Notes under the pieces: generated by a model
Databases searched by the model: none
Told to the model about the DNA's origin: nothing
What the model saw: only the letters and a program-made list of their open reading frames with translations
Program-made: the position numbers and the translations under genes
Part shown: in pieces, positions 24,479-34,775 of the stretch
Position numbering within the stretch: position 1 is the stretch's first letter
How the letters are laid out: each line of letters starts with the position of its first letter
Assembly: GCA_965140775.1 (NCBI GenBank)
Contig: OZ223471.1
Coordinates: 1,798,001-1,862,000 of the forward strand
Source of the DNA: UBA6244 sp965140775
GTDB taxonomy: Bacteria; Bacteroidota; Bacteroidia; Bacteroidales; F082
Direction: 5' to 3'
Length of the DNA: 64,000 nt

Positions 24479-26479
24479 TTAAACCTGTTCCGGATATACG
24501 AAAACGATATTCAGTTTGGCTTGTTTGTTAACCAGTTGGGTGGTGAATTTTTCGTAGTTTTTATTGTATGATAGGCTGCCTTTTCTGGACCTTACGACCA
24601 CAATTAAATCGGATTCTGCCGGGTTGACCAATTGAAATTCTTGCTTGTTGAAGCAATGAACCACCGATTCCTGATAATATCCTTTGAGGGTTTTTTTTAA
24701 TTCCTTTTCCAGACGCGCAATCATGGTTTCGGAGGTGTGCAGAATGATTTTATCCTTTAGCGTTTTGGATAGTTGTTCGATTTTTTCAATCAATAGTGGG
24801 TAGCCCCTTTCGTAATCTGCATTTTCCGGAAAAAAGAGGTGGATATTGCTCGAATTGTTGAACCGGATACCGGGAGTTTTAACCACCCAAAGCATTTTGG
24901 TTGTTCTGCTTAATACATGTCCGATTATATTTCCAAACAACACATCAAAGGGCGTGGTTTTTTCGTGCCAACCCAATACCATGATGGAGGCGGAGAGCTC
25001 TTTCATGGCTTTGGATATTCCATTGGTAATGGTGCTGTCGATGCGGGTAATCATTTTAAAGCTGACATCCGACTGAAGTTCGTTTGTTACTTTTTTAAAA
25101 ATCACTTTGTTGCGGGCAATCTGTTGTTGCACTGCCGGGGTGTTGGCCATTACCGAAAGAGCATATACCGATTTTTTCTTGTCGGGTTGTTTGATGAAAG
25201 ATGCAAATCGGAGCAACGAGGGCATATTGGCCGGATTGGACACCGGCACCATCATAATTTCATCATTTTTATCCAAGGTGGCCGATGCTGCCTCGGCATC
25301 TGCAACCTTTTTGGCGTGGTATTGGGTAATGTAGGTGCTCAAAATGCTGGTAACCAATATAAGTACAACCGTGTGATTGATAATCACTTCGCTTAAAAGC
25401 CCCAACTTATAACCTACCAACACAATGGCAATGGCCGAAGCGGCACGGGCGGTGGTCAGTCCAAATATAAGGCGTCCTTCATAGTTGGGTAATTTAAACA
25501 ACTTCTGCATGAGCAGTGCGGCCAGATATTTCCCGAAAACGGCCACCACCAGTAACAATGCCAATGGCCACAGGCTCGCAGGGTGCGAGAAGTAGAAGGT
25601 GGGATTAACCAAAATGCCCACCGAAATCAAGAAAACGGGTATAAACAGACTGTTGCCAATAAATTCGATCCGCTGATAGAGGGGCGATCCGTGGATAATG
25701 TTGCGGTTGAGCACCAATCCGCAAAAAAAGGCACCGATAATCGGTTCTATATGAAGTAGTTCGGCTGATGTAGCTGAAACAAACAAAAGGCTTAAAACAA
25801 ACAGGTACTGAATGATCAGATCACCGTCGAAATATTTAAAAAACCATTTGGCAATTTGTGGAATGGCCAAAAATATAATGACACCGAAAAGGGTGAAGTT
25901 TCCTAACATGCGCAGCAAGCCCTCGGTGTTGAATAACCCGTTGGCATAATCGGAAATAAATTGCAAGGCCACCAGCGCAAATACGTCGGCAATGATGGTG
26001 CCACCTATAATAATGGTGACGATGGTGGTGGTGATGATGCCCATCTTGCTTGCGATGGGGTAGGCTATGAGCGTATGCGATGACAGCATGGAGGCCAGCA
26101 ACAACGACGGAAGCATGGATAATCCAAGTAGTTGGTAACTAACGGCAAACCCGAGAACAAATGGGAAAGCAAAGGACAAAATTCCAAGCGCCAGACTTTT
26201 ACCCTTGTTTTCGATAAAATCTATCAAGTCGATTTCGAGTCCGGCCAAAAACATTAAATACAACAAGCCCGTGGTGCTAAACAAACTGAACTCCAGATTG
26301 TTGGGAATGATGCTAAACCCATTTGATCCGATGAGCATGCCAAAAATCAGCAAGCCTGCAATGCTCGGAATTTTTATCCGCTCGAGCAACAACGGCGATA
26401 AAAATATCACCAAAATCAACATGGTGATAATGAGGATGGGTTCCTGAAGGGGCAGCGTGATGGAGTTTATATTTAGCAT
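24479..26479 (-). CDS. CPA2-type cation/proton antiporter with UspA-like C-terminal domain
   Basis: A 666-residue inner-membrane protein, taken from the ATG at 26479; the preceding in-frame codons are not hydrophobic and look non-coding. Residues about 5-390 hold 12-13 transmembrane helices with a Na_H_Exchanger pattern (PSIAGLLIFGMLIGSNG; MFLAGLEIDLIDF; FFCGLVLNRNII; GLTTARAASAIAIVLVGY). Residues about 400-666 are soluble and resemble a degenerate tandem UspA domain, including AKLNIVFVYPEQ at the end. Such antiporters exchange Na+ or K+ for protons; the cytosolic domain may regulate them by ligand binding. The gene is divergent from the hybrid kinase gene, with 206 nt between the starts. Confidence 0.85.
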   Translation of the reverse strand: MLNINSITLPLQEPILIITMLILVIFLSPLLLERIKIPSIAGLLIFGMLIGSNGFSIIPNNLEFSLFSTTGLLYLMFLAGLEIDLIDFIENKGKSLALGILSFAFPFVLGFAVSYQLLGLSMLPSLLLASMLSSHTLIAYPIASKMGIITTTIVTIIIGGTIIADVFALVALQFISDYANGLFNTEGLLRMLGNFTLFGVIIFLAIPQIAKWFFKYFDGDLIIQYLFVLSLLFVSATSAELLHIEPIIGAFFCGLVLNRNIIHGSPLYQRIEFIGNSLFIPVFLISVGILVNPTFYFSHPASLWPLALLLVVAVFGKYLAALLMQKLFKLPNYEGRLIFGLTTARAASAIAIVLVGYKLGLLSEVIINHTVVLILVTSILSTYITQYHAKKVADAEAASATLDKNDEIMMVPVSNPANMPSLLRFASFIKQPDKKKSVYALSVMANTPAVQQQIARNKVIFKKVTNELQSDVSFKMITRIDSTITNGISKAMKELSASIMVLGWHEKTTPFDVLFGNIIGHVLSRTTKMLWVVKTPGIRFNNSSNIHLFFPENADYERGYPLLIEKIEQLSKTLKDKIILHTSETMIARLEKELKKTLKGYYQESVVHCFNKQEFQLVNPAESDLIVVVRSRKGSLSYNKNYEKFTTQLVNKQAKLNIVFVYPEQV

Positions 26480-26685
26480 AAATGTTTGGTTCACTTCTTC
26501 GCAAAGGTAATATTTTAAAGGGATGGCCACGCATATTTCCCGGGTGCAAGTTTTCACGCTTTACAACATCTCTTTGAATTTAAGGAGCTTATTTCTCCAT
26601 CTTTTTCAAAAGATTTCTCAAATACTGACGGAAGGTTGTCAGGTACAAATAATTATATTATTTTTACACCATTAAGCCCAAAAAA

Positions 26686-29439
26686 ATGAGAAAAATTAGC
26701 CCAATTAATCCATTTTTTGCCAGTTTGAATAAAGTGAATCTTTCATTCAAAGATAAAGCTTTGGAAGAAGAATTCAAGATGGATTATCAGTTGGATACTT
26801 TGGTCAATGTAAAGGTGGCCATTTCTTTCTCCATACTTGTTTACGCGCTGTTTTCCATTCTCGACTACCTCGTGGCTCCTGAATTGTATGCTGTTTTTGT
26901 ACGTATCCGGTTTATTTATGTGTTGCCAATGGCGGTAGTAATTCTGCTGTTTTTTCAGTTTAAATTATTTTTAAAATATGGTCAACAGTTGTGTATGCTG
27001 TTGATGATTTTGGCAGGTTTTGGCATCATTGCCATGGTTGTTTTGGGTGGTGAGAACCTCCTTCAGTATTATTATGTGGGGTTGATTTTGGTTCTGATTT
27101 TCAATTACGATTTTTTAAAACTACGGTTTATTTACGCCACCTTTTCGGGTTGGATAGTGGTGATGGTGTACGGAGCTGCATGTTATTTTTCCGAAATTTC
27201 GAGGCTTACGGTAGTCATGTCCGGATTTTTTCTGGTTTCGGCCAACCTCTTCGGCATGATGTCGGCCTACTATTTTGAATACATTGTGCGCAGAAATTTC
27301 TATTCCAACAAGTTACTGGTGGAGGAACGTGAAAAAACCGAATCCATTAATAAATCGCTTGAGAAGCAGGTGGACGAGCGATCGAGGAGCCTGCGGGAAG
27401 CCAATCAAGGGCTGAAAGAAGCAGAAAAGAGATACCGAACCATGCTGGAGCGCAGCAACGACATGATCTGGACCACTGATGCCGACGATAGGATAACCTT
27501 TGTAAATCACCAATTTGAGGCTTCTCTGCATTGCAGTTTTGCTGATCTGAATTCAGCCTGTTTTGCCAATTTTGTGCATCCTGGTCATTTGGGCACTTAC
27601 CGTGAAAAAGTGGCCTTGCTGCGTCAGGGATTTGGCGTTGACTATAGTATTAAAGTGACCGATCCTCAGGGCAAAAATATCCTGCTGGGCATACATGCTA
27701 CACCCCTCAACGATGAGCAAGGATTTGTGGGTGTGGTGCATTTTGGTATAAACGAAACATTGACCCACGCCAACGAGGTAAAACGCAGGTTTATTCATCA
27801 AATTTCTGAAAAAATCAATTCCTCCATCCAGTTAAACGATCTGGCGGCCTATATACATCATGAAATAAACATGGTTCTCGAGATTTCTCACTTTTTTGTG
27901 GCCATGGTGAATGCTGAAGATCAATCCCTCGATTTTTTGTATTCGTCAAATCCCGGTCTGGATGGATATGATATCAATAACAAAACCACCATTTTTCATT
28001 ATGTTGCCCAAACCGGAAAATCATTTTTGGGCACCCACCATGATTTGGAAAGGCTCAGAGCCTCGGGATTACTTGAGGTTTATAACGAAAATGCCCGGGC
28101 ATGGCTGGTGGTTCCCATCAAAAAACTTGATCAAATTTTAGGCGCCGTGGTCCTTGTCCACTACACCAATCCCCAGGCTTTCACCGATGACGATCTGGAA
28201 ATGATGGAAATTATTTCTCACTATATCAGTCAGTTGATCGTTAGGCAAAAGACAGAAACCGAGTTGAGAGTTGCCCTGAACAAAGCCACGGAGTCCGACA
28301 GGTTGAAATCCACCTTTTTGGCTACCATGTCCCACGAATTGCGTACCCCGCTCAATGCCATCATTGGTTTTAGCGGACTAATCGACTCTGAAAGCACGAT
28401 GGAGGTAGTGCTCGATTATGCACGTGTAATCAATTCGAGCGGCAACCACTTGCTGAAGATTGTGAAGGACATCCTGAATATCACCTTGTTGGAAACCGGT
28501 GAGCTCAAGCTGAAAAACGAAACGATGGAGCTCGGTCAAATCATTTCCGAGTTGAAGGAATCAACGGCCAATGAACAAAATGAAATGGGCAAAGGTGATA
28601 TCGAGTTAAATTGGAGGCAATTGGAAGCCTATGCCCACCTGAAGTTTACCTGCGACAAGCAACTTCTTAAACAAGTATTTTCAAACCTGCTCAAAAACGC
28701 CCTCAAATTTACCATGGAAGGGAGTATTTACGTCGGTTGCAGTTTGACAGAAGTAAATGGACAACATTTCATCCAATTTAATGTTAGCGATACGGGTATT
28801 GGCATTGCGCCGGAACAGCAAGCCTATGTTTTCGACTTGTTCAGGCAAGTGGACGATTCGTACACCCGCCGTTTTGGTGGGGTGGGCGTCGGACTGTCGG
28901 TGGCGGCCAAAATTATTCGCATGATGGGTGGTAGCATCTGGCTCGAATCGGAGCCCGAAAAAGGAACCTCCTTTTATTTCACACTGCCCCATCACAAGGA
29001 AATCACGGCGACTGACACCAGCACCGATCAAATTCCCGTGGTAGATATTCAGGAAGTTAGCGAACCCAAAGACCCTGCGTTGGTTTTGATTGTGGATGAT
29101 GTGGAAACTTCCTACAGTGTTTTGTCGCGCATGTTGCGCAAACGGGAGTTAGGTTGCCTGTGGGCGAAATCGGGAAGCGAAGCCATTGAATGTTGTCGTG
29201 CCAACAGCCACATCCGACTGGTACTAATGGATTTAAAAATGCCTGATATGAATGGTTATGAAGCCACCGAAATCATCAAAAAAGAATTTCCATACCTACC
29301 TGTCGTAGCCCAGACCGCCTATGCCATACAGGGCGATCGCGAAAAGGCGATGGCATCCGGATGCGACGACTATATTACTAAACCAATCATTCAAAAAGAG
29401 CTCTTTCAAATGGTTGACAAATATCTTGACATTGAATAG
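26686..29439 (+). CDS. membrane hybrid histidine kinase (7TM-PAS-GAF-HisKA-HATPase-REC)
   Basis: A 917-residue sensor kinase. Residues about 45-210 contain six or seven transmembrane helices (an integral-membrane sensor, not a periplasmic loop). A coiled coil (about 215-250), a PAS domain (about 248-365) and a GAF domain (about 375-535) follow. The phosphoacceptor His550 lies in MSHELRTPLNAIIGF. The HATPase domain shows NLLKNALKFT, DTGIGI and GGVGVGLSVA; note GGVGVGL where GGTGLGL is usual. The C-terminal receiver has Asp849 in LMDLKMPDMNGYEA and a Lys in YITKPI. The kinase therefore feeds a phosphorelay. The only HPt protein in the window is encoded at 51669-52016; a link is possible but unproven. 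The input signal is unknown. Confidence 0.9.
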   Translation: MRKISPINPFFASLNKVNLSFKDKALEEEFKMDYQLDTLVNVKVAISFSILVYALFSILDYLVAPELYAVFVRIRFIYVLPMAVVILLFFQFKLFLKYGQQLCMLLMILAGFGIIAMVVLGGENLLQYYYVGLILVLIFNYDFLKLRFIYATFSGWIVVMVYGAACYFSEISRLTVVMSGFFLVSANLFGMMSAYYFEYIVRRNFYSNKLLVEEREKTESINKSLEKQVDERSRSLREANQGLKEAEKRYRTMLERSNDMIWTTDADDRITFVNHQFEASLHCSFADLNSACFANFVHPGHLGTYREKVALLRQGFGVDYSIKVTDPQGKNILLGIHATPLNDEQGFVGVVHFGINETLTHANEVKRRFIHQISEKINSSIQLNDLAAYIHHEINMVLEISHFFVAMVNAEDQSLDFLYSSNPGLDGYDINNKTTIFHYVAQTGKSFLGTHHDLERLRASGLLEVYNENARAWLVVPIKKLDQILGAVVLVHYTNPQAFTDDDLEMMEIISHYISQLIVRQKTETELRVALNKATESDRLKSTFLATMSHELRTPLNAIIGFSGLIDSESTMEVVLDYARVINSSGNHLLKIVKDILNITLLETGELKLKNETMELGQIISELKESTANEQNEMGKGDIELNWRQLEAYAHLKFTCDKQLLKQVFSNLLKNALKFTMEGSIYVGCSLTEVNGQHFIQFNVSDTGIGIAPEQQAYVFDLFRQVDDSYTRRFGGVGVGLSVAAKIIRMMGGSIWLESEPEKGTSFYFTLPHHKEITATDTSTDQIPVVDIQEVSEPKDPALVLIVDDVETSYSVLSRMLRKRELGCLWAKSGSEAIECCRANSHIRLVLMDLKMPDMNGYEATEIIKKEFPYLPVVAQTAYAIQGDREKAMASGCDDYITKPIIQKELFQMVDKYLDIE

Positions 29440-29482
29440 GATCGTACGCTACACCCCTTGTTTTTAGCTATATTTCATATTG

Positions 29483-29510
29483 TTTGCCATCAATTGGTTG
29501 CCTACCTTTG
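29483..29510 (+). promoter_or_regulatory. Bacteroidota-type promoter (-33 TTTG, -7 TACCTTTG)
   Basis: TTTG at 29483-29486, a 16-nt spacer and TACCTTTG at 29503-29510 match the Bacteroidota consensus well. The box ends 16 nt before the ATG at 29527, which gives a very short leader. Confidence 0.7.
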
Positions 29511-29526
29511 CGGCAAATAAATCTCC

Positions 29527-32136
29527 ATGTCAAAAGTTCGCTACATCGTGATTTTATTTGTGTTGTTGGGTTGGGAAGCCCCGGCTCAAATGTTCACGAA
29601 AACATTTGATGTCAGTCGCACCATTACGTTGGGCGATTCCCCAAACGATGTGCCTGCCCAACATGTTATCATGACCCTTGCCTCTGCCTTCAACTTGTCT
29701 GCCAATGGTTTTAAAATCAGGCCCGAAGGAACCTTGAAATTTGAACTGATGGGTTCTCCCAAAGGAAATCAATATTTTCTGAAGTCAACATTTGTGCGAA
29801 AAAAGATGTCCGGCGATTTGATTATCAGTGGTTTTCGTGCGGATTCCATACTTTGGCCCCAATGGGTGAGTTGTAAAATACAGATATATAATGGCCGCCA
29901 TCTTCGTAAAGAGTTGGACATGCTGGTGCCCACCGATGGGACAGATCATGGGATGGATGTTACCGAATGGGTTACCACCCGCACAGGTGAGTTGGGCATT
30001 CGGATGGTGGAGGCAAGCTATATATTTGCAGAGGCGCAAGTGGCTGATGCCGAAGCATGGACTGCCGAAGTGCGTGGCTACTATTCTTTTGCCCGGATGA
30101 TTGCACGGACCAACACCAGATTTAAGAACTATTCCACTGACAATAACCGCGACAAGGCCATGTTGCTCCTCGACCGGTTCGAACTGGAACGCATGAGGTG
30201 GTGTTTCAACCAACAACATTTTTCTGATCAGTTGCAACTTGCTGAAAACGACCCTGAAAAGTTGTTGGTTTCGTCGGAACAATTGCTTCGCTACCTGCAA
30301 CGAGCCCAAACACTTTTCGATCAAACCCTCGATGAACCGCATACGGATATCCATGGATTGGCCGACCGTTTTTGCCAGGCCTACGTGGGCTTATCCGTTG
30401 ATTATCTGACTTCTGCCAAGAGAATGTCACCCGCCGATGCCATAGCGCCCATGTTAATGGCCGAAGTGCCTCAAGCTATCTGGGAAATGCAAAATCTGCA
30501 ATCGGTTATCGGGTATGTTTCAGACAAAAGTATGGACAATCAACATGACATACCAAAAAAGATTGCTGATGGTTTTGTTGCTGCTTCAGAGCAGTTTGTG
30601 CAGACGGAAGACTTCTCCAATGCCTTGTTGTTGCTCAATAACGCCGCGTTTGTTCAAAGCTCGTTTCATCTTAATCCCGGTAAAATTTTTGAAGAACAAT
30701 ACCTGATGGCTTTTGAAGGGGTGGCTGTTTCCTATTTGAAGGTAATCCGGATGGCGGCAACAATGAACAAAAAGCAGCTGACTTTGGCCTACTTGCAACG
30801 TGCCATGTCGATGCTGCAAACCAATGGGTTGTCACTCAATAACTTGCCACCAAGGGATTCGGCCATGCCCAACTTCTTCGATGAGGTGATTCAACTTTCT
30901 TATCTTCCTGCAGATCAGTTGGCTTCACAAGATAAATTCATATTTTTAGAAAATGTGCGCCCCCTGATTTGGCAATTTGGCCCCAATCGACTGCCTGAGT
31001 TCAATCAGGCTTATTCCGCTTGTTTAAAAGCATTGTTTGAGGAGAAATTAAGCGATGTACAAACCTCGCTTGTCGTGCAGCAGTATCCGGATGCAGCAGG
31101 GACATTGTTGGAAACAGGAAACTTTTATTCCCACTACCGTGATTATTTGGGTGATCAGGCCATCACTTTGCAGAAACTCTCCGACGAACTTTTTCAGGTT
31201 TATGTGGTGCAAAGCGATCAATTGCTTCGTGGCGGACAACCCGGAGTGGCGTTGGAACAGTTGATGATGGCCCGCAACCTCGCGAAATGGCTCCCCGATA
31301 GTGCCATGCGTTTGGTCGAAAACAAATTAGATCAGGTGGTTATTCCGCTCATTGAAGATGAAATCAGTAAAACAAGATACGAGATATGGGCACTTCATTT
31401 GGAGGAGGCAGCCCTGCGGTTGCAAAAAATTGATTCCATTGAACAACGTTACCTGGATGGTAAATATCCCGACATGCTGTTGTTGATCAGAGAAGTAAGG
31501 GGTGAGTTGAGTGAGCGTGGATGTGTGGTAGCCCAGCAGAAACTTGATAACTCTGTAAATGAAATTTTTACGGCACTTCGAAATCGTGCGTACAAAGCGG
31601 CCCTCAATGCCTTGGAAATGGCCGAAAAATGGAGTACTGCCGAACCCCCGTGCTCATTGAATCTGGATAATTTTAATGCCGCCCAACAGGCTTGCCGACC
31701 TTTGTTGGTTTATATGGACGAGATGAAGCAGGTGAAATCGCTGCTCTTTGAACAGGGTTATGCCGCTGCCATCGACCGTTATGTGAAATTGCATCGTTAT
31801 GTTACGGAAAATCAACTGGATACCATTGGCATACGCTTGCCTGCGCTCTATACTTTTGTGGGCGAACAACGCCTTCCGTTGCTCACCATTACCTCTGCCG
31901 AATATTATGCCGATAAGGGGCAATACGACGAATCGTTGCAGTATGTTTGGTTGGCCAAGTATCAAAAAATAGAGAAATCTGAGTTGCGTTCGGTAATGCG
32001 AAAATTGGCATCCGGCTTGGCCGTTCAGGATAAGGAAGGGGCGATCCCCGTAGATGAAGCCATCGAAAGGTACACGAATAACGATCAGTATTTCAGCTAT
32101 TTTAAGTTTGTGTATAAAAAAAACAGACTGCTTTAA
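29527..32136 (+). CDS. large secreted protein of unknown function
   Basis: An 869-residue protein that I do not recognise. It has a signal peptide (residues 1-20, ending PAQM). Residues about 25-180 look like beta-strands, with a possible C2-like or sandwich domain. From about 190 to 850 the pattern is almost entirely helical, with repeating Leu/Ala-rich pairs that resemble degenerate TPR or similar solenoid repeats (for example SNALLLLNNAAF and ALEQLMMARNLA). There is no lipobox, no C-terminal T9SS signal and no transmembrane helix after the signal peptide, so a periplasmic location is likely. It has its own well-formed promoter just after the hybrid kinase gene. It may be a scaffold or binding protein; this is inference. 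Confidence 0.6.
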   Translation: MSKVRYIVILFVLLGWEAPAQMFTKTFDVSRTITLGDSPNDVPAQHVIMTLASAFNLSANGFKIRPEGTLKFELMGSPKGNQYFLKSTFVRKKMSGDLIISGFRADSILWPQWVSCKIQIYNGRHLRKELDMLVPTDGTDHGMDVTEWVTTRTGELGIRMVEASYIFAEAQVADAEAWTAEVRGYYSFARMIARTNTRFKNYSTDNNRDKAMLLLDRFELERMRWCFNQQHFSDQLQLAENDPEKLLVSSEQLLRYLQRAQTLFDQTLDEPHTDIHGLADRFCQAYVGLSVDYLTSAKRMSPADAIAPMLMAEVPQAIWEMQNLQSVIGYVSDKSMDNQHDIPKKIADGFVAASEQFVQTEDFSNALLLLNNAAFVQSSFHLNPGKIFEEQYLMAFEGVAVSYLKVIRMAATMNKKQLTLAYLQRAMSMLQTNGLSLNNLPPRDSAMPNFFDEVIQLSYLPADQLASQDKFIFLENVRPLIWQFGPNRLPEFNQAYSACLKALFEEKLSDVQTSLVVQQYPDAAGTLLETGNFYSHYRDYLGDQAITLQKLSDELFQVYVVQSDQLLRGGQPGVALEQLMMARNLAKWLPDSAMRLVENKLDQVVIPLIEDEISKTRYEIWALHLEEAALRLQKIDSIEQRYLDGKYPDMLLLIREVRGELSERGCVVAQQKLDNSVNEIFTALRNRAYKAALNALEMAEKWSTAEPPCSLNLDNFNAAQQACRPLLVYMDEMKQVKSLLFEQGYAAAIDRYVKLHRYVTENQLDTIGIRLPALYTFVGEQRLPLLTITSAEYYADKGQYDESLQYVWLAKYQKIEKSELRSVMRKLASGLAVQDKEGAIPVDEAIERYTNNDQYFSYFKFVYKKNRLL

Positions 32137-32275
32137 AACCTTGATCCGTCAAATTTATCTATTTTTATCCGATGAAGTACCCCGCTGCAAAGGGTTGATC
32201 CTATCAAGGGCACTCTGGAAGAAATTGTGTCCCAAAGGGTTTGAAAAATAGATGTTTAACCATAAAAAATATATC

Positions 32276-33010
32276 ATGACCAAAAAACTTTTACTGATTA
32301 GCAATTCCACCATGGCCGGAGAACCTTATTTGCAATGGCCACAAAAATACATCGCCGATTTTTTTAAAGCCCACGGGATATCCAAAATCACCTTCGTACC
32401 CTATGCAGGCGTGGGACTGAATACCGAAAGTCTGGAAAAAAGTTACGACACCTACCTTGAACGGGTGGCCGGTGTGATGCGTTCGTTGGGATTTGAAACC
32501 GAGTCGGTGCATCAAGCCTCCAATTCTGTTGAAATGATCGAAAAAGCCGAAGCCATTGCCGTGGGCGGTGGCAATACCTTTCATTTGGTGGCTCAAATGC
32601 ATGCAACCGGAATCATGGAGGCCATTCGCACCAAAGCAATCAACGGAACACCCTACATGGGATGGAGTGCCGGTTCCAATGTGGCTTGCCCTTCGTTGAT
32701 GACCACCAACGACATGCCCATTATTCAGCCGGCCAGTTTTAACTGTCTGAACCTGATTCCTTTCCAAATCAATCCGCATTATCTGGATGCCAACCCCGAA
32801 GGTCATGGTGGTGAAACACGGGAACAACGTATTGAAGAGTTTTTGGTGGTTAACAAAAAAATGAAGGTGTTGGGTTTGCGCGAAGCCAGCATGCTGTGGG
32901 TGGAAGGTGAAAAAATGAAACTTCTGGGTAGTCGTCCTGCCAGGTTGTTTAATTTTGGAAGCGATCCAAAGGAATTTCCGGAAGGTGCTGATCTCAGTTT
33001 TTTGTTGTAG
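32276..33010 (+). CDS. pepE: dipeptidase E (aspartyl dipeptidase, family S51)
   Basis: A 244-residue cytoplasmic enzyme that cleaves N-terminal Asp from dipeptides (Asp-X). The start at 32276 is chosen because MTKKLLLISNS is the canonical opening. The nucleophile is Ser131 in GWSAGSNVACPS; the preceding AVGGGNTFHLV loop forms the oxyanion region, and the catalytic His lies in INPHYLDA. These are the marks of peptidase E, a class I glutamine-amidotransferase-like fold. It is followed at 76 nt by a small DUF4251 gene on the same strand. The enzyme would complete peptide breakdown begun by the exported peptidases in this window. Confidence 0.9.
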   Translation: MTKKLLLISNSTMAGEPYLQWPQKYIADFFKAHGISKITFVPYAGVGLNTESLEKSYDTYLERVAGVMRSLGFETESVHQASNSVEMIEKAEAIAVGGGNTFHLVAQMHATGIMEAIRTKAINGTPYMGWSAGSNVACPSLMTTNDMPIIQPASFNCLNLIPFQINPHYLDANPEGHGGETREQRIEEFLVVNKKMKVLGLREASMLWVEGEKMKLLGSRPARLFNFGSDPKEFPEGADLSFLL

Positions 33011-33086
33011 TCGGCATCACAAAAATATAAAATGGCTTGCCTGCTTTTTGGCAGATATCTCACTTTACTCAATTAATAATTTAACA

Positions 33087-33638
33087 ATGAAAAGGTCCTT
33101 CTCCTACTTCTTTCTAACAGCAATTGTTCTGACGTTAGGCTTTGGCTTGTCGGCGCAGACCAATGAAAAAATGACCAAAGAGCAAAAAAAGCAGGAAAGG
33201 TTAGCACATGAAGCCGCCAATTGGAAATTATTCAACAGCCTGGCTCAAGAAAAGTTATTCGTAATTGAGATTAGCAGTGCAGGTAACAACAACAGCCTTT
33301 CTCCACGACTCAATTTTTTATATGTTAATCAAGATTCTGCTGTTTTTCAATTGCAATCTTATTCCCAAATGAGTAATAATGGGCTTGGAGGTTTTACCAT
33401 AAACGGAACAATATCCAATTATCAATATATTCCGCCAAAGAAAAAAAGTAAGCCCATATACATTCAATTCAATCTCCAATCTAAAAATCGGGCTCGTGGT
33501 ATGTTAAATATCAACATTACTGTATATGGAGACGGGCAATGTAATATTGACATGGGTGCAAATGCCAATTTGCTTCAAGGTAGTTTCATGTCACCGGAGA
33601 AGTCAAAGGTATTGGTAGGAACGGATATATCGAATTAA
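33087..33638 (+). CDS. DUF4251 exported protein
   Basis: A 183-residue protein starting at the ATG at 33087, which begins a signal peptide (MKRSFSYFF..., ending LSAQT). The mature part starts with a charged helix (KMTKEQKKQERLAHEAA) followed by a beta-rich DUF4251 domain: ESLAQEKLFVIE-like strand, LNFLYVNQDSAVFQLQ and GGFTINGTISNYQY. The role of DUF4251 is unknown; it is frequent in Bacteroidota. I see no lipobox. The gene ends 5 nt before the convergent EamA gene, leaving no room for a separate terminator. Confidence 0.75.
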   Translation: MKRSFSYFFLTAIVLTLGFGLSAQTNEKMTKEQKKQERLAHEAANWKLFNSLAQEKLFVIEISSAGNNNSLSPRLNFLYVNQDSAVFQLQSYSQMSNNGLGGFTINGTISNYQYIPPKKKSKPIYIQFNLQSKNRARGMLNINITVYGDGQCNIDMGANANLLQGSFMSPEKSKVLVGTDISN

Positions 33639-33643
33639 TTCTT

Positions 33644-34546
33644 TTACACGCAGGATTTATCCTTTTTGATCCTTATTTGCGAAAGTACCAGTCCGATGAG
33701 CATCAAACTGCCTCCAAGCATTTGTCGCGTAGTAAATGTTTCGTTTAATATGACCCAACCCCCAAGTGCCGCAAAAAGGGCTTCCAAACTCAGGATAATG
33801 GCCGCATGTGCCGCAATGGCCTTTTGTTGTCCGATAATCTGAAGGGTATAGGCCACACCCACCGACATCAGTCCGCCATAAAAAATAGGTATGGCGCCGT
33901 CTTGAATGCCTGTAAATGAAATGGTTTCCACCGAGACGGCTACCACCAAACTCAGTACACCTGTCATGGCAAATTGAACCACGGCAAGCCAAAGCACATC
34001 AGTTTTGTTGGAATAATAGCCAATGATCAGTACATGAGCTGCCCAAAAGAACGCACTTACAAATACGAGGATGTCGCCCCAAAGAATGGTGAAACCTGCC
34101 GTTACCGAGAGAAAATACAATCCGGCAATGGCCAGAAATGTGCCTGTCCAGGTCTGAATATTTACTTTTAACCCAAAAGCCAATCCCATCAAAGGTACAA
34201 TTACCACATACAAACTGGTAATAAATCCACCATTGCCCGCCGTGGTATATACCATGCCCACCTGCTGTAATGATGCCGCAATAAACAATACCAGGCCCGC
34301 CAGCAAGCCGCTGATGAGGATTTGTTTTGGTTTGGGAAAATCCAGTTTCTTTTTATTTCTCCTCAAAAGATAGATCACGGGAATCAACGATACGCTTCCC
34401 AATAGAAACCTGATTCCATTAAATGTGAATGGCTCCATGCTTTCCATGCCGGCTCGTTGTGCCACAAAAGCAAGTCCCCAAATAATGGCGGTGAGCAATA
34501 GCAAGGCCTCGTGGCCAAGTACGGAGGTTGAAACCGATTTCTTCAT
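33644..34546 (-). CDS. EamA/DMT family transporter
   Basis: A 300-residue membrane protein with ten hydrophobic helices in two EamA repeats (about 12-145 and 160-295). The start at 34546 is chosen because MKKSVSTSV fits the positive-inside N-terminus; the earlier in-frame codons add a poor extension. The first repeat shows LTAIIWGLAFVAQRAGMESMEPFTFNGIRFL, a strong match to the DMT pattern, and the second ends with GWVILNETFTTRQMLGGSLMLIG. The substrate is unknown. It diverges from serC, 229 nt away, which may point to amino-acid export, but that is only positional. Confidence 0.87.
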   Translation of the reverse strand: MKKSVSTSVLGHEALLLLTAIIWGLAFVAQRAGMESMEPFTFNGIRFLLGSVSLIPVIYLLRRNKKKLDFPKPKQILISGLLAGLVLFIAASLQQVGMVYTTAGNGGFITSLYVVIVPLMGLAFGLKVNIQTWTGTFLAIAGLYFLSVTAGFTILWGDILVFVSAFFWAAHVLIIGYYSNKTDVLWLAVVQFAMTGVLSLVVAVSVETISFTGIQDGAIPIFYGGLMSVGVAYTLQIIGQQKAIAAHAAIILSLEALFAALGGWVILNETFTTRQMLGGSLMLIGLVLSQIRIKKDKSCV

Positions 34547-34736
34547 AAATGATGCTGAAATAAGATGCGAAATTAACAAAGAACTGACCCCGTCAAACAA
34601 ATACGCAGGAACTCCTTTTGTGAATTTTATAACAGTATATCTTTGTCAGTCGTATAAATTGACTTAAAATACCTTAAAAACAGTATAATTAGAAACATTC
34701 TAAGTTAAAAAATTAACGTAATCAAATCAATGTTTC

Positions 34737-34744
34737 TATCTTTG
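34737..34744 (+). promoter_or_regulatory. -7 box for the serC operon
   Basis: TATCTTTG, a full consensus match, lies 31 nt before the ATG of serC. The upstream 60 nt are AT-rich without a clear TTTG. Confidence 0.6.
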
Positions 34745-34775
34745 CGTCCATGTTGAACCTTTTAATTCAGAACAA

